Assembly (NCBI GenBank): GCA_949825065.1
Contig: OX463847.1
Location: 32,812,115-32,876,114, forward strand
From: Odontocerum albicorne
Taxonomy: Eukaryota; Arthropoda; Insecta; Trichoptera; Odontoceridae
Direction: 5' to 3'
DNA length: 64,000 nucleotides
The notes beneath the pieces were generated by a model. It worked only from the letters and a program-made list of their open reading frames with translations. It was not told where the DNA came from and ran no database searches. Below, in pieces: positions 34,387-45,579 of the stretch; positions within the stretch are counted from its first letter, which is position 1, and every line of letters begins with the position of its first letter. The translations under genes and the position numbers were made by a program.

Positions 34387-34869
34387 ATGTAACTTAAAAA
34401 TTTAAACAAAAACACTAAAAATTATAGAATTTACCATGCATATGTGTAACATCTAGTTATTCAGTTATACGTTTTTTTCATTTATTATTTGTTATTGAAA
34501 TTCCAAATGTATCCTTTTTTATTATTCCTATCTTCTTAACATATTATTCTTCGTCTTCTACTTCTGAACAATTCTTCCAGTCTCAGCTGTGTCCATATCC
34601 TGATGTCCCTAAGTCAAGACTATTTCTTCCTCCTCAGCCATCATTTGCCTTCCATTTTTCTATCCATGGGATAAGTGACCGAGATGTTGTATTTTGCGGC
34701 GATTGAGGCGTTCAATTTTAATATATGTTTCCAAAACCTGCTTATTAATTTATTAAGTTGTCTGGAAAGCAATTTTGTCTTTTTAGGTCAAATTAATCTG
34801 TACCCAATACGTATGCGGTCGGTATCAATATTTTCAATTCAGTAATCTTTCATGTCATAAAATACTATT
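34387..34869. other. unassigned interval
   Basis: 34590-34700 has decayed coding-like composition. No motif. Confidence 0.3.
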
Positions 34870-35220
34870 TTCTATTGATCAAAGCCTTGATTCGGTCATC
34901 ATCAGCGGTAATCGGACTTCAAATGTCGTATAACCATTAGGGAATTTTCTAAACTACATTTGACACACATAATGGCTTACTGTATCATCACCATACACTG
35001 CATAGACATTTTTGTGATTTGTGTTGCAAAATTTTTCTTTACTATAATAAAAAAGCTTCAAGCACCGAAAAAAAAACCAACACATTTTGTTTCGTTAAAA
35101 ATGACGAAAAAAAATAGCCAAACAATTTGGGTAAACAACGACCAAAAAATGTTCTAAACTACTACCGTTCATAAAAATATATATAATTATAATTCAGAGT
35201 GCGTTTTATACAATAATACA
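34870..35220 (-). repeat. dispersed repeat P, copy 1
   Basis: Minus strand: TTTGAAGTCCGATTACCGCT, GATGATGACCGAATCAAGG. The plus phrase AAAAGCTTCAAGCACCGAAA ... ACATTTTGTTTCGTTAAAAA recurs at 60575-60630. Family unknown. Confidence 0.5.
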
Positions 35221-35884
35221 AGTTATAAGGAAAAAAAATAACGAAACACACAATTCATGTTATTTGCAGTCAAAAAAAATTATAGACGTGCTATCTATTT
35301 CTTGCACACAACAAGCCAGGGCTCAGAAGGGCTGCATGCCGTTGTTGTCACTTATGTTCTGTCTGTAACGCTCCGTCTCAAAAGCATTCAACATGTTCAT
35401 TACAGCTACCGATAAGGTCTTGTAAGCATATAACATACTCTTATAAAAACCGACCACGCGTAGCAGCACATACTTCTAATGCGGACGTTGAGGAATGAAT
35501 GTCGATAAATGAGAATTTTTAGTTTTTTCATGGAAGCATTTCTAGATGAAATCCTACTATACACAAAATATAAATGGAATAATTTATAACATTTTGTTCG
35601 ACTAACTTCTTGGCCGTTGATTGATTTCAATCGCCAAGCATCTTCAGAATGGGGAATCAAAGTTTTGGTTTACGATTTAAAACATTTGTACGTTTGTCTA
35701 TTCACCATTTTGAAGATACTTTTCAAGTGAAACCAGTTAAAAGTCAAAAAGTTTGTGGAATAATGTAAAATAAAATATTTATTTATTTTTAAGACATATA
35801 TTTTATTTCGATTTTTAATACTATTTCTAATGGTCCATATCAATCATATTAAAAATCATATTACAAATTGTCAACTCGATATAT
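35221..35884. other. unassigned interval
   Basis: 35290-35480 looks like decayed repeat (GCTGCATGCCGTTGTTGTCA). The minus strand at 35600-35655 has CTGAAGATGCTTGGCGATTG, AAATC, the same style of phrase as the LINE 3' UTR at 28.7 kb. Confidence 0.3.
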
Positions 35885-36055
35885 TTTGGTGCAAACTTTG
35901 ATGTATGGGAGATAAATGTGAACATGAAAAAAGACTAAGACGAACCGAAAAAATGTTGTAGAAATGTGTGCATTGAGAAGAATACATGTAGTGACAATGT
36001 ATGATAGAATACGGAATTAAATGATAAGGGATGGAATGTGAACTTAATCATTGGG
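35885..36055 (+). mobile_element. LINE-A 5'- and 3'-truncated fragment
   Basis: GCAAACTTTGATGTATGGGA (YG-type start of the tail), GAAATGTGTGCATTGAGAAG, ACAATGTATGATAGAATACG (VTMYDRIRN) and GATGGAATGTGAACTTAA. It stops before FGHVERMN, replaced by the next repeat. Confidence 0.75.
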
Positions 36056-36235
36056 CTAAAGATAAGCGTATTATCAACTAAGCCATATGGGTTATTTCTT
36101 TAGATGCGTGCTCTCCGCACGGACCAAAAGTTAAATTATTTGCTATCCAATTCTATTCAAAAACTAAATTCACACAATTCCCGATTATTTTCAACTCTGT
36201 CTTAAAACTAAAAATTTAAATTTAAATTGTAACCG
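36050..36235. repeat. dispersed repeat shared with 31680-31870
   Basis: ATTATCAACTAAGCCATATG, TCTTTAGATGCGTGCTCTCC, GGACCAAAAGTTAAATTATT and TTTCAACTCTGTCTTAAAAC. Inserted into the LINE-A fragment on its left. Confidence 0.65.
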
Positions 36236-36257
36236 GATCTAAGAATTAAAATTGAGA

Positions 36258-36715
36258 AGTTATTAGATTGGTTAATAGGGAAACGTATCATATGTTACAA
36301 ACTAATATAGGTGATGATAAGTTATTAGATTGGTTAATAGGGAAACGTATCATATGTTACAAACTAATATAGGTGATGATAAGGAACCCAAATTACATGC
36401 AACAAACCAATGTAACGACTATAAGGGTGACAAATCACAAGTAACAATCTAATCTAGGCGACTATAAGGGTAACAAATCCCATATAACAAACTAATGTAA
36501 TAAAGAACACAAATTACACGTAACAAACTAATATAAGGTATGGTAATCCCGTGCAAGAAACTAATATAGGTGACTATAAGGGAAACAAATTACACATAAC
36601 AAACTAATAAAGGCGACTATAAAGGAAACAAATGACATGTAAAAAACAAATATAGGCGACTATAAAGGAAACAAATCACATGTAACAAACAAATATAGGC
36701 GACAAGGAAAACAAA
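36258..36715. repeat. minisatellite: two 62-bp units then degenerate units of about 43 bp
   Basis: The first two units are almost identical (AGTTATTAGATTGGTTAATA, GGGAAACGTATCATATGTTA, CAAACTAATATAGGTGATGA). The array then decays into about eight units built on AATATAGGCGACTATAAGGG, AAACAAATCACATGTAACA. Unit length varies between 35 and 45. Confidence 0.8.
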
Positions 36716-37159
36716 ATTTCACACAATCTTCAGAATTATGTTTTATTATGAATTGTATTGCGCCTATACATACTCGTACCTTCACTTCTAGTACATATAT
36801 TATTACCTAGATTGACGGCTTACAACACAGAGTATTCTGCCCTAAGAAACTTTCTTTGTGAGTGCAGTACATACTTGATAGAGTAAACAGAAATGTTTGT
36901 TTTAAAGAAACCTCGCATTGTAGTTCAAAGGTTCCTCTGGGGTCACCCGAGAGATACTTCAGCTATTGTTGATTCTTATGATAGGTACCTTCCCGCTATT
37001 CATCTGGCGTAGACAAATTACTATCATTTGCTACTTGCCGTTTACATACTCTTGTAGCTACCATTTAATCCAAGGAAAGTCATAGATGGTTTATAATTAT
37101 ACCAATGATGCAAACATAATAAGATGTATTCACCTGTATGAGTAAAGTTGATTTTTTTG
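36716..37159. other. unassigned interval
   Basis: Octamer scar at 36771. No gene recognised. Confidence 0.3.
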
Positions 37160-37545
37160 GTCATTTGACTGTCAGTGAGTAAGATGTGTGTATTAAGGAA
37201 ACTTTGTGGAGTGTCAGTGTTTGAAAGAAGGCGAAATGAAGACACCAGAAATTAATAAATGAATAAAATGTATGTTTTAAGTAAAATTAAGTAAGGAGCT
37301 TTAAGATGGTTTGGACATATGGAGAAAATTAATGAGGAAAGAATGCCTAAGTGAGTAAAGGTCACAAATGCAAAGTGTGCGTGGAAGAGGTAGATCGAGG
37401 AAAACGTGGCTGGACCAAACGGATAAGATTTTGAAATGAGAAGTATTTATAATAGAATATTATGCATGACGAGATGTATAAATGTGGAGGAGGCATTTAG
37501 AATTCTGTTCTCTCTGTCTACTCTGCAAGTATGATTTGCTGATTT
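37160..37545 (+). mobile_element. LINE-A 3' fragment
   Basis: GTGTCAGTGTTTGAAAGAAG, GATGGTTTGGACATATGGAG (RWFGHMEKI), CGTGGAAGAGGTAGATCGAG and GAAAACGTGGCTGGACCAAA (RGRSRKTWLDQ), then GATGAGATG-like GACGAGATGTATAAATGTGG. It shares the variant head of the 1.5 kb copy, so the two form a subfamily. Confidence 0.8.
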
Positions 37546-37807
37546 TGAAAATATGATTGAAGTTTAATTAAACAGAAATAAATGATCTAGAACGATCTGT
37601 ATTAAGTTTATATTCTTTGTATTTTCTTACGTTTGTAGGTAAAATACTTCTGATGTACCATACTAAAATTTGCTTTGGCAAAAGCAATCAAACCTTTAAA
37701 ATATTGCGTTCCCTTATTTTGCTTTGTGATAATTTTTCATGAAGATTACATCATTATTTTAGCTTAATTTATTTATAGAAAAAGGCCCGATTATGATTTT
37801 TTTAAAA

Positions 37808-38336
37808 GAGTTCTTTGAAAATTGATGTTCACCTTAGTTTAGGATGCGAAACTGCGACGTTCAGATCACCAATGCGTAGTTCAAACAACGTATCATGGTA
37901 TCTTCACTTCTAAAAAGGGCTGTTGTTAAATCCTAGCCTAAAGATAGGAGTTCAATAATTATAATAATAAGGAAATAATCTACATAATAGGGAAATAATC
38001 TACAAATGAGTACTTTGAAAATTGATATTCACCTTAGTTTATGATGCGAAACTGTGACCTTCAGATCACCAATGCGTAGTTCAAACAACGTATCATGGTA
38101 TCTTCACTTCTAAACAGGGCTGTTGTTAAATCCTAGCCTGAAGATAGGAGTTCAATAGTTATAATAATAGGGAAATAATCTACAAATGAGTACTTTGAAA
38201 ATTGATATTCACCTTAGTTTATGATGCGAAACTGTGACCTTCAGATCACCAATGCATAATTCAAACAACTTCTAAAACGGACTATCCTAGCCTGAAGATA
38301 GGAGTTCAATAGTCATAATAATAGGGAAATAATCTA
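37808..38336. repeat. tandem repeat, three units of about 150-200 bp
   Basis: Units start at 37808, 38008 and 38188 (GAGTACTTTGAAAATTGATA, TTCACCTTAGTTTATGATGC, GAAACTGTGACCTTCAGATC). Each ends AGGAGTTCAATAGTTATAAT, AATAGGGAAATAATCTACA. Unit 1 is the most diverged and carries an extra copy of its final 20 bp; unit 3 has lost about 30 bp. No protein match. Confidence 0.85.
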
Positions 38337-38339
38337 TAT

Positions 38340-39394
38340 ATATTATTTCTTTGTTAATTTCAATACCCCGATAAAAAAATGCAAAAAAAAAAATCAAACC
38401 ACTATCAAAATAATTTATTCAGATTAATAATTATTTAAGACGATAGAAATAAAATCAAGGGGTACAAAATATATTTTGGACAATATTTTAATTTAAGTAC
38501 TTTCATGAAAAAGAAAGAAAAAAAAATATTTGACATGAAAAAAACATTTTTTGTTTACGCCCTATAAGAAAATTTTCAAATAAGAAAATTTTCTAAATTC
38601 TATAAATCCCTTAATATATTGGGTAAAAAATGAACACGGATAACCAATTAGCAAGATTAAATTTTTTGTCAGTCGGAATCCTGTTTGAGGAAAAATGGTT
38701 CATTTGAAAAAACTGTATTTCAGTTACATGGCGCCATCGTAAATATGGTTCAAGTTATAGAAGAGAATATATACATGTATACGAGAGTATTAAAAATAAC
38801 GATTTTATTTTCATATTAACAATACGAGTATGTAGAACACAAATTATTATTTTGTACGTAAAGATTTTTCTTATTTTCAATCACATATGTTAAATTGGTT
38901 TAAACACAATTTGGTGTTATAATTACAGTTTTTGTTATTGTATTTCTCTTTCGTTGTGAAATCTAAAATTTTGCAGACTACCTAATCCAGTGGGATGCCA
39001 TTTGGCAATTTCTTCTAAACAAAAACACTCTTTGGTCATTTTAAAGGAAGTCGATCCCAGTTAAATATACTTTTCTGCGTCAACTGTGCATCCACTGAAT
39101 CGCATAATTTAACAAATAGGTATATTTTTTCTGACCACTTTTTAAATCTACACTACAAATTTTCAAATAATATAACTTTGTTACATATAGTATATTCGTG
39201 TGTGCCCTAAAAGCGTGTCAAGTTTTTCATATTTTTACATACTTATTCCAATGCTCTTTAGTTTTAAATAATGTAGTCTTGTGGGTTGTCATTTACAAAT
39301 TTCTTTCCACCAGAGAGAATCAAAATTTTTCACATGTATGTTCACAGTTTGCACCAATTAACAATAATTTGAATAATTATTGAGATCACGTAAT
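38340..39394. other. unassigned AT-rich interval
   Basis: Long A/T runs; octamer scar at 38823. Nothing else recognised. Confidence 0.4.
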
Positions 39395-39490
39395 TTTCTT
39401 TATTTACTTTTGTCTGGTTAAGTGGAAGAGTTTGCCACTTGGCAATACGCCCGTCAGATTGTTATGCAGTGAAGTATTATTAATTAGTAC
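39395..39490 (+). mobile_element. LINE J3 3' tail only
   Basis: GATCACGTAATTTTCTTTAT and TTACTTTTGTCTGGTTAAGT place this in J3 rather than S1, because the upstream GTAACTTGCTTTATTTAC-type phrase is J3-specific. The shared tail GGAAGAGTTTGCCACTTGGC, AATACGCCCGTCAGATTG follows. Confidence 0.7.
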
Positions 39491-39529
39491 AGAAGATAAG
39501 ATAATTCGCACTATTATTTTAATTAAATT

Positions 39530-39705
39530 ACAACTAAATGACCTCCGTGCTCAATTTGGTAAAAAGCCCATCTTCCAACTCAAAGATCGCTGTTTTGACT
39601 CCTGTTGGAATCTAAATTTTAAATAAGGAATTCCAGTCTGGTTTGCCCCTAAGGCATCTTTAGGAAAGTTCTTGTTCGTCGAAAGAGATTGCCACATGGG
39701 AATAC
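39530..39705 (+). mobile_element. tRNA-derived SINE S1, 3'-truncated
   Basis: Head AATGACCTCCGTGCTCAATT ... GTTTTGACTCCTGTTGGAAT, body GGAATTCCAGTCTGGTTTGC, tail start GAAAGAGATTGCCACATGGG. It stops exactly at the octamer TACGAGTA at 39703, beyond which LINE-K tail sequence begins. Confidence 0.75.
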
Positions 39706-39714
39706 GAGTACATA

Positions 39715-39870
39715 TACAAAATCAGCCACTACCTTCCTATCTTCACACTCAACTTATTTATATTTATTTTGTAATGTTTTTTGTCTGTCAGTAATACTGG
39801 GCTCGAGTCCCAAGTTGAATATTACCCTTGAGGAAAGTTTGTTCTCTAACCGGCGGTATATAAATTGTAT
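39715..39870 (+). mobile_element. LINE-K 3' tail
   Basis: AATCAGCCACTACCTTCCTA, GTCTGTCAGTAATACTGGGC, CTTGAGGAAAGTTTGTTCTC, TAACCGGCGGTATATAAATT. Confidence 0.75.
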
Positions 39871-39879
39871 TGTATTACA

Positions 39880-40085
39880 CTTTTGCTGTATACAAAACAA
39901 CCTGATGAGCTTATTGCCATGTGGCAATCCCTTTCAACTTCAACCAACTAGATAGCTATTAAAGAGGCCTTAAGTGAAAACTAGATTTGAATTCATTTAA
40001 AAAAAAATCTAGGTTCCAGCAGGGTTTGAACCCCCAACCTCCGGGCTGTGAGACAGGCGTCTTACGAACTCAACGACGGATGTCA
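39880..40085 (-). mobile_element. tRNA-derived SINE S1, near full length
   Basis: Minus orientation: tail at 39885-39950 (GTATACAAAACAACCTGATG, GCTTATTGCCATGTGGCAAT), body GGCCTTAAGTGAAAACTAGA, head 40015-40085 with GGTTTGAACCCCCAACCTCC and GGCGTCTTACGAACTCAACG. The A and B boxes are readable on the reverse strand. Confidence 0.85.
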
Positions 40086-40470
40086 TAAATTGTCCTTTTA
40101 TTGTTATAAAATATGAGGGTGCATTTTGAAGAAGAAGCGGATAAATGTATATCAATTGCTTTTAAGTTCACCTGATAAATCGTTTTGATATTTCGTCTGT
40201 GTAATAAATAACAAACGATTTCCTTAATGGGGTTCCTTGCCGAGAGTGACCTCCCCTGACCTGATAATAGCGTGCACAGAGATGATTTCATATTACACAT
40301 AATTTATCTGTGTAGAAATCTTTTAATGTAGACCCACTATGTACCTCTTGTTCGTTCGTGATCTTAATATTACTAAATTGGAAGCAAAATTTTGAAGCTG
40401 TAGACGAGTATGTATAGTAAAGGCTTTCTTATTCGGAATTAACTCGTATACATTAACAGTTCAGGACAAA
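40086..40470. other. unassigned interval
   Basis: No feature recognised beyond an imperfect octamer at 40405. Confidence 0.3.
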
Positions 40471-40471
40471 A

Positions 40472-40905
40472 ATGACGACCTCCGTGGACTTGTTAGTGAT
40501 ATGAGGTGCATGGTTGCGCGGAAACACGTTGGACTTGTGAAGCACAGAAGGTCGCCGGTTCGAGCTCCGCACTGTGCTACTCCCCTCGAATGACACAGAC
40601 ATTTTTTTCCGCATAGTATTCGGGCGTATAAGGAAACCTACGATTTCGTTCGTATCTATTATTTCAAAAAAGAGAAAATAAAAAAACATGCTGGTGTGCT
40701 CCGATCGTCTGTCTCACTTCGGTGTGCCATCGGATCCAGTACACCGATGTGGCCGGTGACTTTGCTGGCGTGCAACGGCTTACTCATTTGAAAAAAAACT
40801 ATACGGAACAGCTTTGCTTTCCAACTGAATTGACGTTGGATGGGCCAGGGAATCCTCCACTACGAGGCCAAGCAACGACGACACCTTTGAAAGATATGAA
40901 TTCTT
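40472..40905 (+). mobile_element. tRNA-derived SINE S3, long copy, preceded by an S1 head stub
   Basis: 40473-40498 (GACGACCTCCGTGGACTTGT) is the first 25 bases of an S1 head. At about 40505 an S3 head starts: GGTGCATGGTTGCGCGGAAA, GGTCGCCGGTTCGAGCTCCG (B box), CACTGTGCTAC. It continues through a 220-bp segment missing from the 11.5 kb copy (ATCGGATCCAGTACACCGAT, GTGGCCGGTGACTTTGCTGG) to the shared tail GAATTGACGTTGGATGGGCC, AGGCCAAGCAACGACGAC. The small ORFs are not meaningful. Confidence 0.75.
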
Positions 40906-41959
40906 TTGAGCTATTTATACTTTATTAACTCAGATACCTATCAAATGTTTTGAAGAACTCTTGAGGTGATCTTAATGACTGAGAAGTTCTATACAAAGAA
41001 CTTAAATTAAAGTGACAGATTTGCTCATCCACAGTTCGACGAACAGTTTTGCTCATCCACAGTTCGTTCCAACTGAACGTTCCCATGTCCGGGGGCATTC
41101 TTTGTTAAAGAAAATAATGACTGTATTTTATGTTTATTTCTAACTCCAAATACAAACATTATGGAATATGAATTGATCTTAACCTAGTGAGAATACATTG
41201 TTCTTGTTTGTTACGCTATTTATAGAGCAGTCATGATTATTGGACTTGATATTGCGTGCAAATTGACAGCGCTGCAGAAATAATGATACGCCTCTATTTT
41301 TCACAGTATTTCTACTACACTCTTGTGAGTAAGTTGTTGGTTGCATTTCTTATTAGGTGATTGGAATCTTTACATTTTCCCTTGGATAACCAGTCTTTGC
41401 ATTGTATCTTCCCTTATCATAATACTGTAGACGAAGTACTTAAGGAGTATGATTGAAAACAATCGATTTATAGCTCTTCCAGAATTTAGTTTTCCCTACG
41501 AGTTGTTTAAGGTACACGCAACATACGTCAACATCTCCAAGGCGTCTATCTTCTTGCATTCCTTTTCTCGTAATACCCATGTTTGGCACTATACAGAAAA
41601 ATTAGAAAAATCAATATGCTTACAAGTTTTACTTTGGTAAACCTAGTAATGTCCCTGTTTCTCCCAATGTGATTACCCATAGTTGAACGTGTGATGATCG
41701 TGACTGTGTGGGGTCACGACAGACACAAACAAAAGACTAGTAAACAGAGGTCACGACAAATAACAAGCAACAAACTCAGATCCATATAATTTGAGTGTCC
41801 ACTTGAAATCGCATATTTTTTTCTAATATTATGTATCCGTGTCATGTAAATAAATAAACAGTTAGCATATCTCAGCATATGCAAAGAGAAGAATTGATCC
41901 GTTCCTTATGTGTGCAATGTATTCAAGTTTTGCATCTTACAATGCACCATAATTCTTAC
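40906..41959. other. unassigned interval
   Basis: TTTGCTCATCCACAGTTCG is present twice at 41020-41065. No gene recognised. Confidence 0.35.
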
Positions 41960-42165
41960 ACACAATCTCTATGACCTAGTTGGTAGGACGTATATCTCTC
42001 AATTCAGCTCGATTCCCGTTGGAACACAGATTTTTTAAAAAAGGATTCCTGTCTAGTTTTCATTCCTTTATGGCATCTTTACCGCCTCTCTGGTTGGTAT
42101 GAAAATATGGCCACAAGATATATGCCCGCCAGGTTGTAATGTATACAACGAAAGTGTAAAATAAT
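41960..42165 (+). mobile_element. tRNA-derived SINE S1
   Basis: Head TATGACCTAGTTGGTAGGAC, B-box relic CTCGATTCCCGTTGGAAC, body GATTCCTGTCTAGTTTTCAT, tail CCGCCAGGTTGTAATGTATA, CAACGAAAGTG. The CCCGGAGG block is lost. Confidence 0.8.
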
Positions 42166-42804
42166 ACAATGTTTTTTTTAACAAGTTTTTAATTTTTTCT
42201 CCTTATTTTTCTCAATATACAAAACAAGGTTTAGAAAAACATAAATAAAAAGTAGGTCTTTTAATCGGAATCCGTGTTGTGCTTTGAAGATTAGATGAGT
42301 ATTCTGTGAAACGTTGGAACATAAAGTATAAATAACAGTGCATTTATTGTATTCACGTTTAAATATTAGATATTGTTCCACGAGAGACATTATGATATTA
42401 GATCTTGCATCTTGCAACAGCTAACAAATGGTGAAAGTACGAATACTTAGTAAAGCAGATGCAAACACGCTTGTACAGGCGAAAACACAAATACCTAGTT
42501 TACAATCTCTCTAGAGTTCATGGCTGTTTAATACTACTAACCAATATTTATTTTAGGAATAGATCATCAATAAATCTAATTATTGGAGATTTTTTTTTAA
42601 ATATTTCCCCTTAACTAAAAACACCTTAATTTTATTATCAATGAAATAAATTACTATTGAAATTGAAACTGATAAATTTAAACTTTATGATAAATCCAAT
42701 TAATTTATTCTACATTTTTTAATAAATACATTTGACTACTATTCTTTTGGCGTAAATTTATCGTATCTACATATGATACATGTTTGTGCATGTTTATTTC
42801 TTTA
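42166..42804. other. unassigned AT-rich interval
   Basis: No feature recognised. Confidence 0.35.
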
Positions 42805-42980
42805 ACACTTTTATGTATGACAGAATATGGAATTAATTGATTAGGGATGAATATGAACTTAAGGCAGGTGTTAATTAAGATGAATAAGATTACTCTCAGA
42901 TGGTTTGCGTATGAGGACCGAATGAATAAAAATATGCTAGCAAAACAGATGTATAGTGCAAAAGTAAATGGTGCAGTATA
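42805..42980 (+). mobile_element. LINE-A fragment
   Basis: TATGACAGAATATGGAATTA, AGGGATGAATATGAACTTAA, GATGGTTTGCGTATGAGGAC and CAAAACAGATGTATAGTGCA. The last phrase is another reference lacking the CGAGTA insertion seen at 19691. Confidence 0.75.
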
Positions 42981-43374
42981 ATTTATTATTTTATTAGTAA
43001 ATGTCTTTTGACCGTTTTGATAAAAAATAAAAAATGATGACTTGTGAATGTTTCAGGTGAGTGCTGTAGTTTTTAGGAAATAATATATGAAATTTGCAAC
43101 TAAGGAATGAGACCTCGTCGTCACAGGTTTTGCCTAGTTAAGCGGTTCTCTGTATCCATAAAATGGCGAATTTTTTTGTACGAGTACTTGACGGTTCTCA
43201 TTTTCACCAAAACTGTTTAAATTGTATTGTGGTTGATAAAGATATGAAAAATAAACGAATAAATGTCTATCGGATATTAGCGTGTACTTCAACACAAGTA
43301 AACATTTTAACTTTTTAAATGTTTTACATTATAAATTTAGCTGTCAATTTGTCTTGTAATTGGTGTTTTGTGTA
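42981..43374. other. unassigned interval
   Basis: Octamer scar at 43179. Nothing else. Confidence 0.3.
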
Positions 43375-43590
43375 AGGGACTAAAGTCCTGCCGCCACTGA
43401 ACCCTGATAATAGACGACACACCCATATTACCTACCTGGGTCTTGACAAAGGATATCGGAAACCATGAGGCAATAGGGGGCGGAAGGGGGCCCTGGTGTT
43501 AGGGTGTGTTTGGTTTACTCTTCGGGAGAATATATTTAGGATCGGTTCCTGGAATCCTATCGGACGTTCTCAAATATTTATGCCCAGCAA
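43375..43590. other. orphan GC-rich segment
   Basis: About 215 bp much richer in G+C than its surroundings: AAAGTCCTGCCGCCACTGAA, CCTACCTGGGTCTTGACAAA, GGATATCGGAAACCATGAGG, GGGGGCGGAAGGGGGCCC. It probably belongs to a LINE 5' UTR/ORF1 or ORF2 start by composition; no motif is secure. Confidence 0.35.
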
Positions 43591-43794
43591 ACATAAGCCA
43601 AAACGTAAAGGATTCGATAAACTTGTTGGAATAGTGTTTTACATTGTTAAGTTTACTTTCTTGATTTAATACTACGATTCAAGATAAATTATATAATAAT
43701 ATTGTATATTTAACAAAATTTACCTGATGCAAAATTGGCTAAAATGGTCTAAGGGTTTGGATTTTAAAACATTTTTAGACTGAGGCTGTTCGAA

Positions 43795-44376
43795 ATAGTT
43801 TAATTTATTTAACACTTCATTACAAACACAATTTTGCGGGCTCTTTGCCAGGCGGGCTCTTTGCCAGGTCAAACCAACCAAACAAAAGTAAATAAAGTAA
43901 GTTACATGGTCGCCAAAATATGTTCAAAAGATTAGTCATATTTTTTAAATTTATGTACATATACATATTAAAGTTAAAGTTAGATATCATCAATTAAAGG
44001 AAAAGTACAGAATGTTGGAGAAGAAAGAGAAATCAAGAATGAAATACGTTATTTTGCTGACTAAAAATTAAGAATTTTTTCAGTCGCTTCTTAAAGCATG
44101 CCAAGGATGGAGTGAGTCTAACATTGGTTTGTAACTGTTTCTAGAGTCTCACTGCTTGGACAGAAAAGGACGACGTAAAAAAAGGGGAATTGGGAAGGCC
44201 AATAAACAATAACTGTCTGAGCGTAGTACATGATCGGAAAAACGCTGAAAATTTTCGACGAGATAAGAGGGGGTGGCGGAACAGTTAAGGATATTATACA
44301 ATAGATATAGTATGTGAAATTGGCGTCTATATTTCACGTTCAACCAGTTTCTCTGGTTAAAATAAATCTTAGACAA
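43795..44376 (-). pseudogene. LINE J3, 3' end of ORF2 and 3' UTR
   Basis: The minus strand reads WLNVKYRRQFHILYLLYNIL, NCSATPSYLVENFQRFSDHV then LRSDSYCLLAFPIPLF and (next frame) SFLSKQ. The family stop is near 44061. A 3' UTR of about 260 bp ends with the shared tail (top AACACTTCATTACAAACACA, GCGGGCTCTTTGCCAGG, duplicated). Same structure as the plus copy at 48.1-48.9 kb. Confidence 0.8.
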
Positions 44377-44874
44377 ACATTTTGAGAACGCCGTGATGTT
44401 GAATTATTGAATTTTTTTACGATGTACATGTACTCGTACATGACTGACTCAGTTGAAGTTTTAGTTAAAAAAATACTAATTCTTTGATATGCCGACAATT
44501 GTTTGATTTAAAAAATGGTACTTAATACGTAAGATTCAGTAACGGGTGATTTTTTTTCACCTCCTATCCCTTAAGAGAATTATGTCCCCTAGACATGATT
44601 AATATTCCATACAATTTATATTTTGACAGCTTGTTGGGAATCATTTTGAGAACGGCACGACTGTGAATAAAATAAAAATATATTATCAGCGCATGCTGTA
44701 CATTTTATTAAAAAAAAATCTCATACAATTTTTGGATCGTGTATATTTATTTCATTTCATTAATTTTACGTTTGATACTGGTTTAACCCAACTACATCAA
44801 TTAACAACAAAAATATATTAAAAGTTTAAGTATAATATAATGACAAAAGAAACAATGATTTTCATGCTTTCCTG
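44377..44874. other. unassigned interval
   Basis: Octamer scar at 44431. Confidence 0.3.
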
Positions 44875-44965
44875 TGAAGTTGTTTACAAAATTTACTAAG
44901 CAGTTCAATCCTCAATTTATCTACAGAAATATTGGTGGATAAATTGAGGATTAAAATCTAACACT
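44875..44965 (-). pseudogene. LINE J2 fragment with hairpin
   Basis: GAAGTTGTTTACAAAATTTA, CTAAGCAGTTCAATCCTCAA matches the 3' end of the J2 copies at 16070 and 46955. It turns into an inverted copy of itself: TCCTCAATTTATC (44911) and GATAAATTGAGGA (44938) are exact inverses about 15 nt apart. Confidence 0.65.
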
Positions 44966-45579
44966 TTAGAACAACTAGCAACGATTAAGAACTATAAAAC
45001 TCTCTTTCTTCTTATGCACCTCCCTCCTTTCTTCTTTGCTTTTATATCAGCACTGATGGCATTGCTGATGTGAAAATGTTGGAGCGTTTGCGAAGTACGA
45101 GAATTGGGGATCCTAACCTGGCTCTGCGAGGATCGGGAGCTCATTACATAGTTCAGAGTTAACCCTGATTCAAATTTGCTATTACGTTGATTGTGACCGT
45201 TAGCATGAAAGTGTGAAAAAACTGCTATTGTTAAAAAGGAAAATAAACATGACTGTTTATTTCTTAAATTGTCTTGCAACTACTCAATGACATTGATAAG
45301 TATTATATTTAAAATATGATTAATATATTAAACATTAAAAACGAACATTAATTGAAAATTTCAATCGTTCTTTAATTTTGAGAATCTGTGGAAAGAGAAT
45401 GTAATCATTGTCATAAAAAAACGAAGAGCTCTTCAAAATTATGTGACATAAAGTAAATAAATTAAGTTCCCTGATTGTAATTGTATGTTAAGTGTTGAAA
45501 TGTTTTTGCCCCTTAGATCTTTGTTATAAATGCAATAGAAAAAAGTTGATTTTATTTGTTGCACACATATGTAGGTATA
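44966..45579. other. unassigned interval
   Basis: 45000-45200 is less AT-rich, no motif recognised. The minus ORF at 44992-45279 has no family signature. Confidence 0.3.

Noticed and set aside
36258..36715. CRISPR array
   Set aside because: Units are directly contiguous without unique spacers, and the context is eukaryotic.
44992..45279. 95-codon minus ORF
   Set aside because: No recognised domain and no supporting neighbour; slightly GC-rich sequence explains the open frame.
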